Source of the DNA: Heliorestis acidaminivorans
Lineage (GTDB): Bacteria; Bacillota; Desulfitobacteriia; Heliobacteriales; Heliobacteriaceae
Assembly (NCBI RefSeq): GCF_008933955.1
Contig: NZ_WBXO01000013.1
Location: 1-64,000, forward strand
DNA length: 64,000 nt
Direction: 5' to 3'
In this document: positions 1-7,903 of the stretch, piece by piece
How positions within the stretch are numbered: position 1 is the first letter of the stretch
Layout: the number at the start of each line of letters is the position of its first letter
The notes under the pieces: generated by a model
Database searches by the model: none
What the model was told of the DNA's origin: nothing
The model's input: the letters and a program-made list of their open reading frames with translations, nothing else
Position numbers and translations under genes: made by a program

Positions 1-128
1 AAAGATGAGACTTCCCACTACATTAAGTAGGTAAGACCCCAGGAAGATGACCTGGTTGATCGGCTCGAGATGGAAGCGCTGTGAGGCGTGTAGTTGACGA
101 GTACGAATCGGTCGAGGACTTAACCTAC
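1..128 (+). rRNA. rrl: 23S ribosomal RNA, 3' end (partial)
   Basis: The first ~128 bases match the conserved last part of bacterial 23S rRNA: the AAGATGAGACTTCCCA segment, the GTAAGACCCC motif, the GGCTCGAGATGGAAGCG stretch and the closing GTCGAGGACTTAACC, which would pair with the GGTTAAG start of the molecule. The gene begins outside the window. The exact 3' end is set by the CTTAACC closing helix and could shift by a few bases. No 5S gene follows before the terminator at about 245. Confidence 0.93.
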
Positions 129-152
129 TCTATTACATCGCAATATTGTGCA

Positions 153-188
153 GGAATTGTGTGGGGGTCAGACCCCAAGACAATTTCC
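153..188. repeat. Imperfect inverted repeat with GGGGTCAGACCCC core
   Basis: Two arms of 17-18 bases (153-169 and 171-188) around a central A are near-perfect reverse complements, with core GGGGTC-A-GACCCC and flanks GGAATTGT / ACAATTTCC. It lies in the spacer between 23S rRNA and its terminator. The core resembles palindromes I associate with REP-type elements, but that link is from memory. A short GNRA-loop hairpin (ACAG-GAAA-CTGT) follows at about 198-209. Confidence 0.6.
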
Positions 189-244
189 AAACAATTGACA
201 GGAAACTGTCTAACAATTCTCTGTGTAGCTTTCAAGGAATAAGC

Positions 245-285
245 AAAAGCTTACTGCGTTAACGAAATGCAGTAAGCTTTTTTCT
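245..285 (+). terminator. Rho-independent terminator of the rRNA operon
   Basis: A 13-bp perfect stem (AAAAGCTTACTGC / GCAGTAAGCTTTT) with an 11-base loop is followed by a T-rich run. It ends the rRNA transcript without an intervening 5S gene. Confidence 0.9.
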
Positions 286-341
286 TGTTTTATATTAACT
301 TTAATTATTAATTGCTAGGCATAACCTATATTAAGATAACC

Positions 342-734
342 TTATTGAGAAAAATCTATATGCTCCATGAGCTCTTTGCGAATATCCTCAGGAATAGGCA
401 CTGATTTTTGCAATGCGTAATCAAAATGAATGATCGTAGCTGTACCTTTAGCACATAGAGTACCTTTTTGCCAAGCTTCATGGCCTAACTGAAAGGAAGA
501 GTTCCCTATCTTATTCACTGTCGTACGAATCTCAACAGAATGACCGTAATGGAGTTGTGCTGTGTAATCAATATTCATATTAGCCATAATCAGACACCAC
601 TTCTTAGGGTCCAAATCTGGCGTAAAAATACTAAAAACGGGCTCACGACCAATTTCAAACCATTGGGGAAGAACAGTATTGTTAATATGCCCTAATGCGT
701 CTGTATCACCAAAACGTGGATCAATAGTTTTCAC
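342..734 (-). CDS. Hotdog-fold acyl-CoA thioesterase (4HBT family)
   Basis: A protein of about 130 residues with the 4-hydroxybenzoyl-CoA thioesterase signature near its N terminus: D-P-R-F-G-D-T-D-A-L-G-H-I-N-N, in which the Asp after the FGDTD turn and the GHINN segment form the active-site region. The family hydrolyses acyl-CoA thioesters in the cytoplasm; the substrate cannot be told from sequence. The frame is open upstream to 782, but a ribosome-binding site (GGTGGTGA, complement of 746-753) lies inside that extension, 11 bases before GTG at 734 and 5 bases before TTG at 740, and homologues start close to KTIDPRFGD. It is a single gene facing the rRNA operon. Confidence 0.85.
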   Translation of the reverse strand: MKTIDPRFGDTDALGHINNTVLPQWFEIGREPVFSIFTPDLDPKKWCLIMANMNIDYTAQLHYGHSVEIRTTVNKIGNSSFQLGHEAWQKGTLCAKGTATIIHFDYALQKSVPIPEDIRKELMEHIDFSQ

Positions 735-870
735 AAACAAGAAAATCACCACCAACATGATATTATTTATAAATCGCAACAATGAGCTGCAAATATCAAT
801 AGTATAATCCTTATCTAGCCTTGGGGAAAGTGGTAAGATCTATCTTCATATAAACTTAACAAAAAAAAGC

Positions 871-899
871 TTGTATAGGTTAAGAAAAAAACATATAAT
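871..899 (+). promoter_or_regulatory. Sigma-A-type promoter for the 43-residue ORF
   Basis: TTGTAT at 871-876, a 17-base spacer and a perfect TATAAT at 894-899. Transcription would start near 906, giving a leader of about 80 bases that contains a hairpin (GTAGGC 935-940 / GCCTGC 949-954) before the AGGAGG site at 970. Confidence 0.6.
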
Positions 900-987
900 C
901 AACGACATGGCATATTGTATACACCGTAACGGATGTAGGCCATGAAAAGCCTGCAAAGGCTAATAAAGTAGGAGGCGCATTTTTAAA

Positions 988-1119
988 ATGGAATACCTGG
1001 TAACCTGGATCGATGGAGAAGAAGTTTGCTACCAATTTATGGACAGTACGATGATTCAAAAGGTAAAGCTTGAACCAGATAGACCTTACTCAATCATTGA
1101 ATTGAGCCAGACATCCTAA
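988..1119 (+). CDS. Small acidic protein, 43 residues, unknown
   Basis: An ATG at 988 sits 10 bases after a strong AGGAGG site (970-975) and opens a 43-codon frame ending TAA at 1117. The peptide starts MEYLVTWIDGEEVCYQF and is not recognised. It has its own promoter and leader, and is followed by a terminator at 1238, so it looks like an independent transcription unit upstream of nadE. No signal peptide or membrane segment is visible. The role is unknown; it could also be a leader peptide linked to nadE. Confidence 0.55.
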   Translation: MEYLVTWIDGEEVCYQFMDSTMIQKVKLEPDRPYSIIELSQTS

Positions 1120-1237
1120 TTACATCGTAAAACCATAGAATGGAACTTGTTTTCTATGTGCCATTACAGGTAAAATAAATAGGTAGGCCAATGCATAGCC
1201 AACCTTAAGATAAAGCACAAGTTTATAGAGGGCAATG

Positions 1238-1280
1238 AAGCCTACTAGCCTAGTTAACTACTAGGAAAGTAGGCTTTTTC
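1238..1280 (+). terminator. Terminator upstream of nadE
   Basis: Stem AAGCCTAC (1238-1245) / GTAGGCTT (1269-1276), with an inner CCTAGT/ACTAGG stem, followed by a T run. It separates the 43-residue ORF from nadE and is 37 bases before the nadE start, so it could also act as an attenuator. Confidence 0.75.
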
Positions 1281-1316
1281 GTTATTATTATTAGCTGACC
1301 TAGAGGAGGAACAGCA

Positions 1317-2090
1317 ATGTCTTCAACAAGCATAACAACAGAATTCGAAAAAAATCTAGAACAGGAAGTGGAAAAGCGCTGTCAATTTATTCGCCAACAA
1401 GTGGAGCAGGCAGGTCGAAAAGGAATTGTAGTAGGCCTAAGTGGAGGTATAGATAGTGCAGTTACAGCCGCTCTTTGTCAACGTGCCTTAGGAAAAGAAA
1501 ATGTCCTAGCACTTTTTATCGGTGCTCACAGTGCCAAAGAACATGAGGAAGATGCAGAGCTGATTGCCCAAAGTCAGGGGTTGCGCATGATCAAAGTAAA
1601 CCTAGACAGCGTAACAGATCAATTAGTTAAGCAAATTCAAAACTCAATGGTAGAAGGAAATATAATTTCCGAACCTCTTTCCACCCTGACCATTGGCAAC
1701 ACCAAAGCGAGAGAAAGAATGATTGTACTCTATGCTGTTGCTAATCAGCTAGGCTATCTTGTGGCCGGTACCTGTAATCGCACAGAAATCTATCTGGGCT
1801 ATGAAACTAAAGGTGGCGATCAACTTTGTGACTTTAACCCTATGGCTAGCCTGGTCAAAGCACAAGTTAGAGCTTTAGCCGCCTACCTAAGTATACCAGA
1901 AAAAATTATCACAAAAGCACCTTCAGCTGATCTATGGCAAGGCCAAACTGATGAGGATGAGATGGGCTTTACCTACGAAGAAGTAGATCGCTATATTCTC
2001 ACAGGTGAAGGAACAGACGAAGTAATTCAAAAAATAGAAAAACTACACCTCTGCTCAGACCATAAAAGAAAACTTCCTCCTGTCATCTAA
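1317..2090 (+). CDS. nadE: NH3-dependent NAD+ synthetase
   Basis: NadE amidates nicotinic acid adenine dinucleotide to NAD+ with ATP, the last step of NAD synthesis, in the cytoplasm. The ATP-pyrophosphatase P-loop SGGIDS is at residues 42-47; the later NRTEIYLGYETKGGDQ and PSADLWQGQTDE blocks are typical of the family. The length of 257 residues fits the single-domain, ammonia-using form, as no glutaminase (nitrilase) domain is attached. The start has a good GAGGAGG site. The gene is flanked upstream by a terminator and downstream by an independent YebC gene. Confidence 0.95.
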   Translation: MSSTSITTEFEKNLEQEVEKRCQFIRQQVEQAGRKGIVVGLSGGIDSAVTAALCQRALGKENVLALFIGAHSAKEHEEDAELIAQSQGLRMIKVNLDSVTDQLVKQIQNSMVEGNIISEPLSTLTIGNTKARERMIVLYAVANQLGYLVAGTCNRTEIYLGYETKGGDQLCDFNPMASLVKAQVRALAAYLSIPEKIITKAPSADLWQGQTDEDEMGFTYEEVDRYILTGEGTDEVIQKIEKLHLCSDHKRKLPPVI

Positions 2091-2191
2091 AGACCTTTCT
2101 AAGCCTTTCAAAGAATGAAAAGATTATGGTACAATAAAAAACTCTAGCGACAGAATGAAGTAAAAACCTAAAGAGGAGGAAATGCTCAGCT

Positions 2192-2959
2192 ATGGCTGGA
2201 CACTCAAAATGGGCTAATATTAAACACAAAAAAGCAAAAGTCGATGCCCAAAGAGGAAAAATATTTACAAAGTTATCTCGCGAGATCATTGTAGCCGCTC
2301 GACAAGGTGGAGCTGATCCGAATGGTAACTTCAGATTAAAAATTGCTATCCAAAAAGCTAAAGAAGCTAATTTACCTAATGATAACATACAGCGAGCTAT
2401 TCAACGTGCCACTGGTGGCGGCGACAGTGTAAACTATGAAGAACTATCCTATGAAGGCTACGGACCTGGTGGTGTTGCTGTCCTTATTGAAGCCATGACA
2501 GACAACCGGAACCGCACAGCCAGTGAGATACGTCATCTTTTCACCAAATACGGTGGTAACCTAGGCGAAAGTGGCTGTGTAGCATGGATGTTTGATCGTA
2601 AGGGGCTAATCAGACTAGAAGGCGATCCGGAAAAGGGAGACCAGCCTTTTGATGAAGAAGAAGTAATGCTACAAGCTTTGGAAGCAGGTGCTCTAGATCT
2701 ACAAGTCTCACCATACGAAGTAGAAATATACACAACAGCGGAACAACTAGAAGAAGTAAAAGAGGCTATTGCGGCACAAGGCTATCAAGTTGCTACAGCA
2801 GAAATCACAATGCTACCACAGAATACTGTAGAAATAACCGAAAAAGAACAAGCTCAAAAGCTACTGAGATTCATGGAAATGCTTGATGAGCAAGATGATG
2901 TTCAAAACAGTTACGCTAACTTTGACTTGTCAGAATCACTAATGAAAGAATTGGAATAA
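2192..2959 (+). CDS. YebC/PmpR family regulator or translation factor
   Basis: The start [20 protein letters not shown] and full length (255 residues) identify the YebC/TACO1 family. Some members are described as transcription regulators, others as translation factors that relieve ribosome stalling at proline stretches; the sequence does not decide between them. A GAGGAGGAA site lies about 11 bases upstream of the ATG. In many genomes this gene precedes the ruvCAB locus, as here, with bofC between. A terminator follows at 3005. Confidence 0.93.
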   Translation: MAGHSKWANIKHKKAKVDAQRGKIFTKLSREIIVAARQGGADPNGNFRLKIAIQKAKEANLPNDNIQRAIQRATGGGDSVNYEELSYEGYGPGGVAVLIEAMTDNRNRTASEIRHLFTKYGGNLGESGCVAWMFDRKGLIRLEGDPEKGDQPFDEEEVMLQALEAGALDLQVSPYEVEIYTTAEQLEEVKEAIAAQGYQVATAEITMLPQNTVEITEKEQAQKLLRFMEMLDEQDDVQNSYANFDLSESLMKELE

Positions 2960-3004
2960 GATAACTACAATAGAAGAACTAACTCAGTAAAGTGGGAGAA
3001 AAGA

Positions 3005-3050
3005 AAAAAAGGAGCACCCTCTGATTAACAGAAGGTAGCTCCTTTTTCAT
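3005..3050 (+). terminator. Terminator after the YebC gene
   Basis: Stem AAAAAGGAGC / GCTCCTTTTT with an inner CTCTG/CAGA loop region and T-rich tail. A-rich on the other side, so it could serve both strands, although the Lrp gene ends 200 bases further on. Confidence 0.85.
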
Positions 3051-3246
3051 TTTTTAATCTTACCATACTAGCATAAGCACTATCTATGTACATTTACTGT
3101 TAAGAGAAAACCTTAAATTAGCAATTATAAAGAATATTGTCGAGAACGTTCTTATGCTACTAATGAGATCTAGTTCAATCTAGAGTAGAAACATGGACAC
3201 AGTAAAAATACAAAAAGACCAATTCACAATCTTTCTCTCTGTTCAA

Positions 3247-3726
3247 TTAAGCGCTTTCTTCAGTGCTTTCCTCAGCTGGCAAAGGCAACAGAATTTCTTC
3301 CTTATGAGTTGTTAATGCAATAGATGTTCTCATGTGACTTACACCAGGTATGTCCAAAAGATATGATGATAGCAATTGATCCAGCTCACCGGTATCGCTA
3401 ACTCTAATCTTAAGCAAGAAACCGTCCTCGCCGGTAACTTTGTGACATTCTAAGATATTATCACAAGCATTGACTCTTTCAAGAAACATTTCATGACGAC
3501 TGGGATGATCGAGACGAAGAGTAATGAACGCTGTAAGTTCTAGATTTAACGCTTTAGGATTCAACCGGGCCTGAAAACCTTGAATAACCCCTTTTTCCTC
3601 CAACTTTTTGATCCTTTCGGCTACTGCCGGAGAAGATAACCCCACAAGAGACGCTAGCTCTGTCTGAGTAACTCTTCCATTACGTTGGAGGTGCTGTAAA
3701 ATACGGCAATCAACGGCATCATACAT
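3247..3726 (-). CDS. Lrp/AsnC family transcription regulator
   Basis: A 159-residue protein with an N-terminal winged helix (YDAVDCRILQHLQRNGRVTQ, helix-turn-helix about residues 18-45) and a C-terminal RAM/AsnC effector domain (about 70-145). Lrp-type proteins sense amino acids and bind DNA as dimers or octamers. It is a single gene on the minus strand between YebC and bofC; the divergent spacer to bofC (3727-3910) may hold its own operator, though no clear site was seen. Homologues next to haem genes (AhbA/B type) exist, but no such neighbours are present here. Confidence 0.92.
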   Translation of the reverse strand: MYDAVDCRILQHLQRNGRVTQTELASLVGLSSPAVAERIKKLEEKGVIQGFQARLNPKALNLELTAFITLRLDHPSRHEMFLERVNACDNILECHKVTGEDGFLLKIRVSDTGELDQLLSSYLLDIPGVSHMRTSIALTTHKEEILLPLPAEESTEESA

Positions 3727-3910
3727 CTTTTTTGGCCTCCTTGCCTAAAACCACCAACCTTTTGATTCGAATATATAAAAAATTTCAGGAAAAGTCAAGG
3801 ATAACCGTAAAAGTACAAAAATCACCAAGCATGGCGTTTTAAAGAAACTCTATTTCGGGCACTATATTACTGGTTGATTATGCCTGAAAAGAGAAAAAGG
3901 TGAAAAAGTC

Positions 3911-4579
3911 ATGCACATTCCTGAAAAAATAATCAATAAAAACAAAGAAGCCCCATGGACTTCCATAGTGCCTGTTTTCATTTTTATATTCTGGATTACA
4001 TTTACATTGACCTACCTAGGTGTTTTAGCCTATGATCGTCTAGGAAATAGTTCTTTCGACGATAACACAAAATACTCGACGCAAGAACTACTAGATCGTC
4101 CCATCGCACCTGGTGTCGCAATATACATGAAAACAACTTACTCCTTAAGTCAAGAAACTGTTGTAGAAGCATTAGAAAGACCTTACGATTGGACAGGAAG
4201 GCCTTTTCGAGAACTACTACAACGCTTTCCAGATCGAGAGGGCTGGCAATATGAACTTAAGCCAGGTCAAATTATCTTCCAACGTACTTTATCAACACTA
4301 AGTCCTCAGGACGCAACTAAGCGACATCTTGGGATCGTAGAAGGAGTTATCGCCATTATTATTGGACCACCTGGTATTTACGGTGGTGTAGACAGACTGA
4401 CAACTATTGAAGCACAGTATCTGCCGGAAGCTTTAAGACGTGTCGCCGAATCAGGCTGGCTAGCTTGGAGCGACGAAGAAGTGCTTTACCAGATTTTGGA
4501 CGGCATGGATGAATCTAATAGACACTACGAACAGGATTCATATGATGCACGTCGAATATATAATGATGAGGCTTTTTAA
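3911..4579 (+). CDS. bofC: BofC-like membrane protein (forespore checkpoint)
   Basis: A 222-residue protein with one N-terminal membrane anchor (about residues 18-40, VPVFIFIFWITFTLTYLG) and an exported remainder. The C-terminal part (about 135-200) resembles the BofC C-terminal domain, with GIVEGVIAIIIGPPG followed by a segment on bypass of helices and ILDGMDE. BofC delays SpoIVB-triggered activation of pro-SigK in sporulating Bacillus. Position supports the call: in B. subtilis bofC is immediately upstream of ruvAB. Sequence likeness is only moderate. A terminator starts inside its last codons. Confidence 0.65.
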   Translation: MHIPEKIINKNKEAPWTSIVPVFIFIFWITFTLTYLGVLAYDRLGNSSFDDNTKYSTQELLDRPIAPGVAIYMKTTYSLSQETVVEALERPYDWTGRPFRELLQRFPDREGWQYELKPGQIIFQRTLSTLSPQDATKRHLGIVEGVIAIIIGPPGIYGGVDRLTTIEAQYLPEALRRVAESGWLAWSDEEVLYQILDGMDESNRHYEQDSYDARRIYNDEAF

Positions 4580-4599
4580 GTAATTAAAAAGCCTTTTTA
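4569..4599 (+). terminator. Terminator overlapping the end of bofC
   Basis: Stem AGGCTTTTTAA (4569-4579) / TTAAAAAGCCT (4584-4594) followed by TTTTT. The bofC stop codon lies in the stem. Short direct repeats of CTTAAAGAACC follow at 4601-4627 and precede ruvC. Confidence 0.8.
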
Positions 4600-4704
4600 A
4601 CTTAAAGAACCGTAAACTTAAAGAACCATAGAGTCCTTCTTAAAAGTCTTTCATAAAGTCCTTCTAGTATAGTAATATTCTTGAACACAAAAAAGACTCT
4701 GGGG

Positions 4705-5202
4705 GTGTCCTACCTGATCATCCTGGGAATTGACCCGGGCACGGCCTTATGCGGCTATGGTCTTATCGAAGCCAAAGGCAACCGACTATACCCCCTAGCC
4801 TATGGAGCCATTCGTACCAAAGCCCACAGTCCCATGCCTTCCCGATTGCTTACCATTGCAGAGGAACTAGATAATATAATAAAACAATATAAGCCTCATC
4901 ATGTGGCTGTAGAAGAAATTTTTTTTAGCCGTAATGTGACGACAGCATTAGCAGTTGGACAGGCTAGAGGAGTCATTCTGCTTTCTGCCGCGCGAGCAGG
5001 CTTAGCAGTTAGCGAATACAAGCCCACCCAAGTCAAGCAAGCCGTAGTTGGCTATGGTAGAGCAGAAAAAGAACAAGTACAAGAAATGGTACGCATATTG
5101 CTCTCCTTATCAGAAAAACCCAAACCAGACGATGTTGCTGATGCCCTTGCTGTAGCCATATGTTGTGCCCACAGTGTACACCAAGAGGAGTGGTCCCGTT
5201 GA
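4705..5202 (+). CDS. ruvC: Holliday junction endonuclease RuvC
   Basis: RuvC cuts Holliday junctions held by RuvAB. The four acidic catalytic residues are visible in their motifs: ILGIDPG near the start, VEEIFF in the middle, and KPDDVADALAVA near the end. About 160-166 residues, normal for the family. The start is uncertain: the frame opens with TTG at 4681 without a ribosome site, GTG at 4705 lies inside GGGGGTG (4701-4707), and CTG at 4714 is 6 bases after that site and would give the expected LIILGIDPG beginning. It begins the ruvCAB operon and its stop overlaps the ruvA start. Confidence 0.93.
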   Translation: MSYLIILGIDPGTALCGYGLIEAKGNRLYPLAYGAIRTKAHSPMPSRLLTIAEELDNIIKQYKPHHVAVEEIFFSRNVTTALAVGQARGVILLSAARAGLAVSEYKPTQVKQAVVGYGRAEKEQVQEMVRILLSLSEKPKPDDVADALAVAICCAHSVHQEEWSR

Positions 5203-5957
5203 TTTCCTTTTTACGAGGCTTTTTAGTTGGAGTCGGAGAAGACGCCATCGTCCTCGACGTCTCTGGTGTTGGATATCACATTAATATACCTAATTCCCTT
5301 TTAGAAAAGCTACCACGACAAGGTGAAGAGTTACTAGTTCATACATACTATCATCATCGAGAAGATCAAGTTCAACTTTTTGGTTTTATATCAGAAGAAG
5401 AAGTGGCCTTCTTTCGTCTGCTTTTAGAGGTAAGTGGCATTGGTCCTAAAGTGGGACTGGCTATCCTTTCCACCTTCCCAGCTAAGCAACTAGAGCGGGC
5501 GATTGTAACCGAAGATATGATGGTATTAACTCGTATTCCTGGCATTGGACGCAAAACGGCACAACGTCTTGTTATAGAACTTCGTGACAAATTACTCAAG
5601 CAAGGCTTGCGCACTTTATCAATTGGTAAAACTCCCTTGAGAGCAAATATAGAAACTGCAGTAACAGCGGAAGCTGATTCTGCATCTACGACAGCAAGGG
5701 ATAGCCTAGAGGCCAACCTTGATGAGACTGAAAAGACGTCAGCGACCTCAGAAAAGAAAAAAGAGTCAAAAAAATCATCCTTACCACGGCCACCCAAAAG
5801 AAAAGCTCGTGAAGAAGCCTTAGAAGCATTACAAGCTCTTGGTTATTCGGCCAACGAAGCCAAAGATGCTCTAATCGAGTTATCTGCTACAACAGAAGAC
5901 TCAGCTACTGTAGAAGAGTGGATCAAAGGGGCTTTAAGATATTTGGCTAAAGGTTAA
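5199..5957 (+). CDS. ruvA: Holliday junction helicase subunit RuvA
   Basis: RuvA binds the four-way junction and loads RuvB. The N-terminal OB fold (ISFLRGFLVGVGEDAIVLDV), the helix-hairpin-helix pairs VSGIGPKVGLAILS and IPGIGRKTAQRLV, and the C-terminal RuvB-binding three-helix domain (ALEALQALGYSANEA) are in order. The TTG at 5199 overlaps the ruvC TGA and has AAGAGGAG 8 bases upstream, which fits better than ATG 5160. At 252 residues it is longer than the usual ~200 because of a charged, low-complexity linker of about 70 residues (roughly 150-215) before domain III. Confidence 0.96.
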   Translation: MISFLRGFLVGVGEDAIVLDVSGVGYHINIPNSLLEKLPRQGEELLVHTYYHHREDQVQLFGFISEEEVAFFRLLLEVSGIGPKVGLAILSTFPAKQLERAIVTEDMMVLTRIPGIGRKTAQRLVIELRDKLLKQGLRTLSIGKTPLRANIETAVTAEADSASTTARDSLEANLDETEKTSATSEKKKESKKSSLPRPPKRKAREEALEALQALGYSANEAKDALIELSATTEDSATVEEWIKGALRYLAKG

Positions 5958-5969
5958 GGAGGTGAGAGG

Positions 5970-7058
5970 ATGGAAGAACGACTTGTCTCTATGACTTCCC
6001 AACAGTCAGAAGGAGAAACAGAGCTGAGCCTGCGACCGCGAGCTCTACAAGAATATATCGGTCAAGAAAAACTTAAAGCTAATCTTTCTGTTTTTATTCA
6101 AGCGGCCTTGCGTCGAAGTGAAGCACTAGACCATGTGCTACTTTATGGACCTCCTGGTTTAGGAAAAACAACGTTGGCCCAAATTATTGCCAACGAATTG
6201 AAAGTACAACTAAAAATAACGTCCGGTCCGGCTATCGAAAGGCCCGGCGATTTAGCGGCTATACTGACCAATTTACAGCCAATGGATGTACTTTTCATTG
6301 ACGAGATTCATCGGCTCAATCGCTCCGTTGAAGAAGTCCTCTACCCAGCCATGGAAGACTTTGGCCTCGACATTGTCATCGGCAAAGGCCCTTCGGCTCG
6401 ATCAATTCGCATCGATCTGCCACGATTCACTCTTGTAGGAGCAACAACAAGAGCTGGCATGCTCACTTCACCCTTGCGTGATCGCTTTGGCGTCATTCAT
6501 CGCTTAGAATACTATCGACCGGAAGAACTAGAACTGATCATAACGCGAGCTTCGGCCATACTTGGTGTGACTATTGAAAGAGAAGGTGCTCAAGCTATAG
6601 CCTTACGTGCAAGAGGTACACCGCGGATTGCCAATCGACTACTCAAAAGAGTGAGAGATTATGCCCAGGTCCTTTCCGATGGTATTATCACCGAAGAAGT
6701 AGCTCAAGACTCCCTAGCGCGATTAGAAGTTGATCCATTAGGTCTAGATCATACAGACCGCAGATATTTATCAGCTTTAATTGAAAAGTTTAGCGGTGGA
6801 CCTGTAGGAGTAGAAACTATAGCGGCCTCCATCAGTGAATCGGTAGATACAGTAGAAGACGTCATTGAACCTTATCTTATGCAACAGGGCTTTCTCAACC
6901 GCACGCCACGAGGTCGTATGGTTACCATTCCCGCTTGTCATCACATGAAAATGGCTGTACCATCAATACTATGGGCTAATGTCGAATCAGCGACAACGAC
7001 AGATACCATTCAACCTAGCTTAGCTTTTGATACAGAAGGAAAAAGTAAGACGGAGTGA
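5970..7058 (+). CDS. ruvB: Holliday junction branch-migration ATPase RuvB
   Basis: The AAA+ motor that drives branch migration with RuvA. Walker [10 protein letters not shown], Walker [11 protein letters not shown], sensor region [19 protein letters not shown] and the C-terminal winged helix ([14 protein letters not shown]) are all present. 362 residues, slightly longer than usual owing to a C-terminal tail. An AAGGAGGTGAGAGG site precedes the ATG, 12 bases after ruvA. Confidence 0.98.
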   Translation: MEERLVSMTSQQSEGETELSLRPRALQEYIGQEKLKANLSVFIQAALRRSEALDHVLLYGPPGLGKTTLAQIIANELKVQLKITSGPAIERPGDLAAILTNLQPMDVLFIDEIHRLNRSVEEVLYPAMEDFGLDIVIGKGPSARSIRIDLPRFTLVGATTRAGMLTSPLRDRFGVIHRLEYYRPEELELIITRASAILGVTIEREGAQAIALRARGTPRIANRLLKRVRDYAQVLSDGIITEEVAQDSLARLEVDPLGLDHTDRRYLSALIEKFSGGPVGVETIAASISESVDTVEDVIEPYLMQQGFLNRTPRGRMVTIPACHHMKMAVPSILWANVESATTTDTIQPSLAFDTEGKSKTE

Positions 7059-7065
7059 AGGATGA

Positions 7066-7614
7066 ATGAAGTTACTTCTCCACAGTTGTTGTGGTCCCTG
7101 CACAATTTATCCCCTTGAAGAGCTACGGCAACAAGGTCACGATGTAACTGCCTACTTTTATAATCCTAATATTCATCCCTATAAAGAGTTTCGTCGAAGA
7201 CTGGAAACCTTAGAGGGTTACACAGCAACAAATAACTTATCACTACACAAAGAAGAGGACTATGAATTAGAAGAGTTTCTTCAGCAAGTAGCTCCCCAGC
7301 CAGCTCAGCGCTGTAACCATTGCTATAGAGTTCGTCTCTATAAAACAGCAGAAAAAGCTCGTGCGCTTGATATGGAAGGCTTTACAACGACTTTGCTCGT
7401 TAGCCCCTACCAGAACCATGAACAACTGAAAGCAATAGGGGAGGAGATAGGCAAGGCCTTATCAATTCCTTTTATATATATAGACTTTCGACCTGGTTTT
7501 CGCAAAGCACAACAAGAGGCTCGAGAATTAGAGTTATACAGACAGTCATACTGCGGTTGTATCTATAGCGAGAAAGATCGTTACTATAAGCCTAAACCGA
7601 AGAAGGAGGGATAA
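7066..7614 (+). CDS. queH: Epoxyqueuosine reductase QueH
   Basis: QueH (formerly DUF208) reduces epoxyqueuosine to queuosine in tRNA and is an alternative to QueG. The N-terminal HSCCGPC (Cys 8, 9, 12), the internal RCNHCYRVRL and the C-terminal SYCGCIYSE supply the conserved cysteines for the Fe-S cluster and metal. 182 residues, normal. It is 7 bases after ruvB, and queA and tgt in the same gene run complete the late queuosine pathway, which supports the function. Confidence 0.93.
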   Translation: MKLLLHSCCGPCTIYPLEELRQQGHDVTAYFYNPNIHPYKEFRRRLETLEGYTATNNLSLHKEEDYELEEFLQQVAPQPAQRCNHCYRVRLYKTAEKARALDMEGFTTTLLVSPYQNHEQLKAIGEEIGKALSIPFIYIDFRPGFRKAQQEARELELYRQSYCGCIYSEKDRYYKPKPKKEG

Positions 7615-7617
7615 GCC

Positions 7618-7842
7618 CTGTTAGACGGTGCTTCTGTAGGTAAATGGATTATCATGATAGGTCTGGCCCTCATCGCAGTGGGTGGGTTGCTCTGGTTTCT
7701 TAGCCAATTTATCTCCATTGGTCGCCTTCCAGGCGATATATCCTTTCAGAAAGGCAACATGACTTTTTACTTCCCGCTGGCAACAGGACTCCTGTTAAGC
7801 CTGATTTTAACGATTTTACTGAATCTTATAGGGCGGAGGTAG
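7618..7842 (+). CDS. DUF2905 family small membrane protein
   Basis: A two-helix membrane protein of about 62-74 residues with the family core of IGRLPGDI between the helices. Function unknown. The first ATG (7654) would remove the conserved GKW-I-I-x-I-GL start of the first helix; CTG at 7618 lies 7 bases after an excellent AAGGAGGG (7603-7610) and restores it, so a CTG start is proposed. It is 3 bases after queH, inside the ruv-tgt operon. Confidence 0.8.
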   Translation: MLDGASVGKWIIMIGLALIAVGGLLWFLSQFISIGRLPGDISFQKGNMTFYFPLATGLLLSLILTILLNLIGRR

Positions 7843-7847
7843 GATTT

Positions 7848-7877
7848 ACCCCTACAAAGCATAACCCTGGACTCGAA
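7848..7877 (+). promoter_or_regulatory. Candidate SigI-dependent promoter upstream of sigI
   Basis: ACCCCT at 7848-7853 and CGAA at 7874-7877 resemble the -35 (ACCCCC) and -10 (CGAA) elements reported for SigI promoters, with a 20-base gap. sigI is autoregulated in B. subtilis, so such a site is expected here. The spacing match is unverified. Confidence 0.4.
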
Positions 7878-7903
7878 CAATTTTATTGTAGAAGGTGAAG
7901 TTT

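Noticed and set aside
128-245. Search for 5S rRNA after 23S
   Set aside because: No CCCGAAC-type or other 5S landmarks; the space is taken by palindromes.
3120-3160. GAGAACGTTCTT as a LexA box
   Set aside because: The palindrome AGAACGTTCT lacks the 4-base spacer of the CGAAC-N4-GTTCG site and has no suitable gene next to it.
4598-4670. Short direct repeats CTTAAAGAACC and GTCCTTCT before ruvC
   Set aside because: Only two copies of about 11 bases each in AT-rich sequence; no structure or function suggested.
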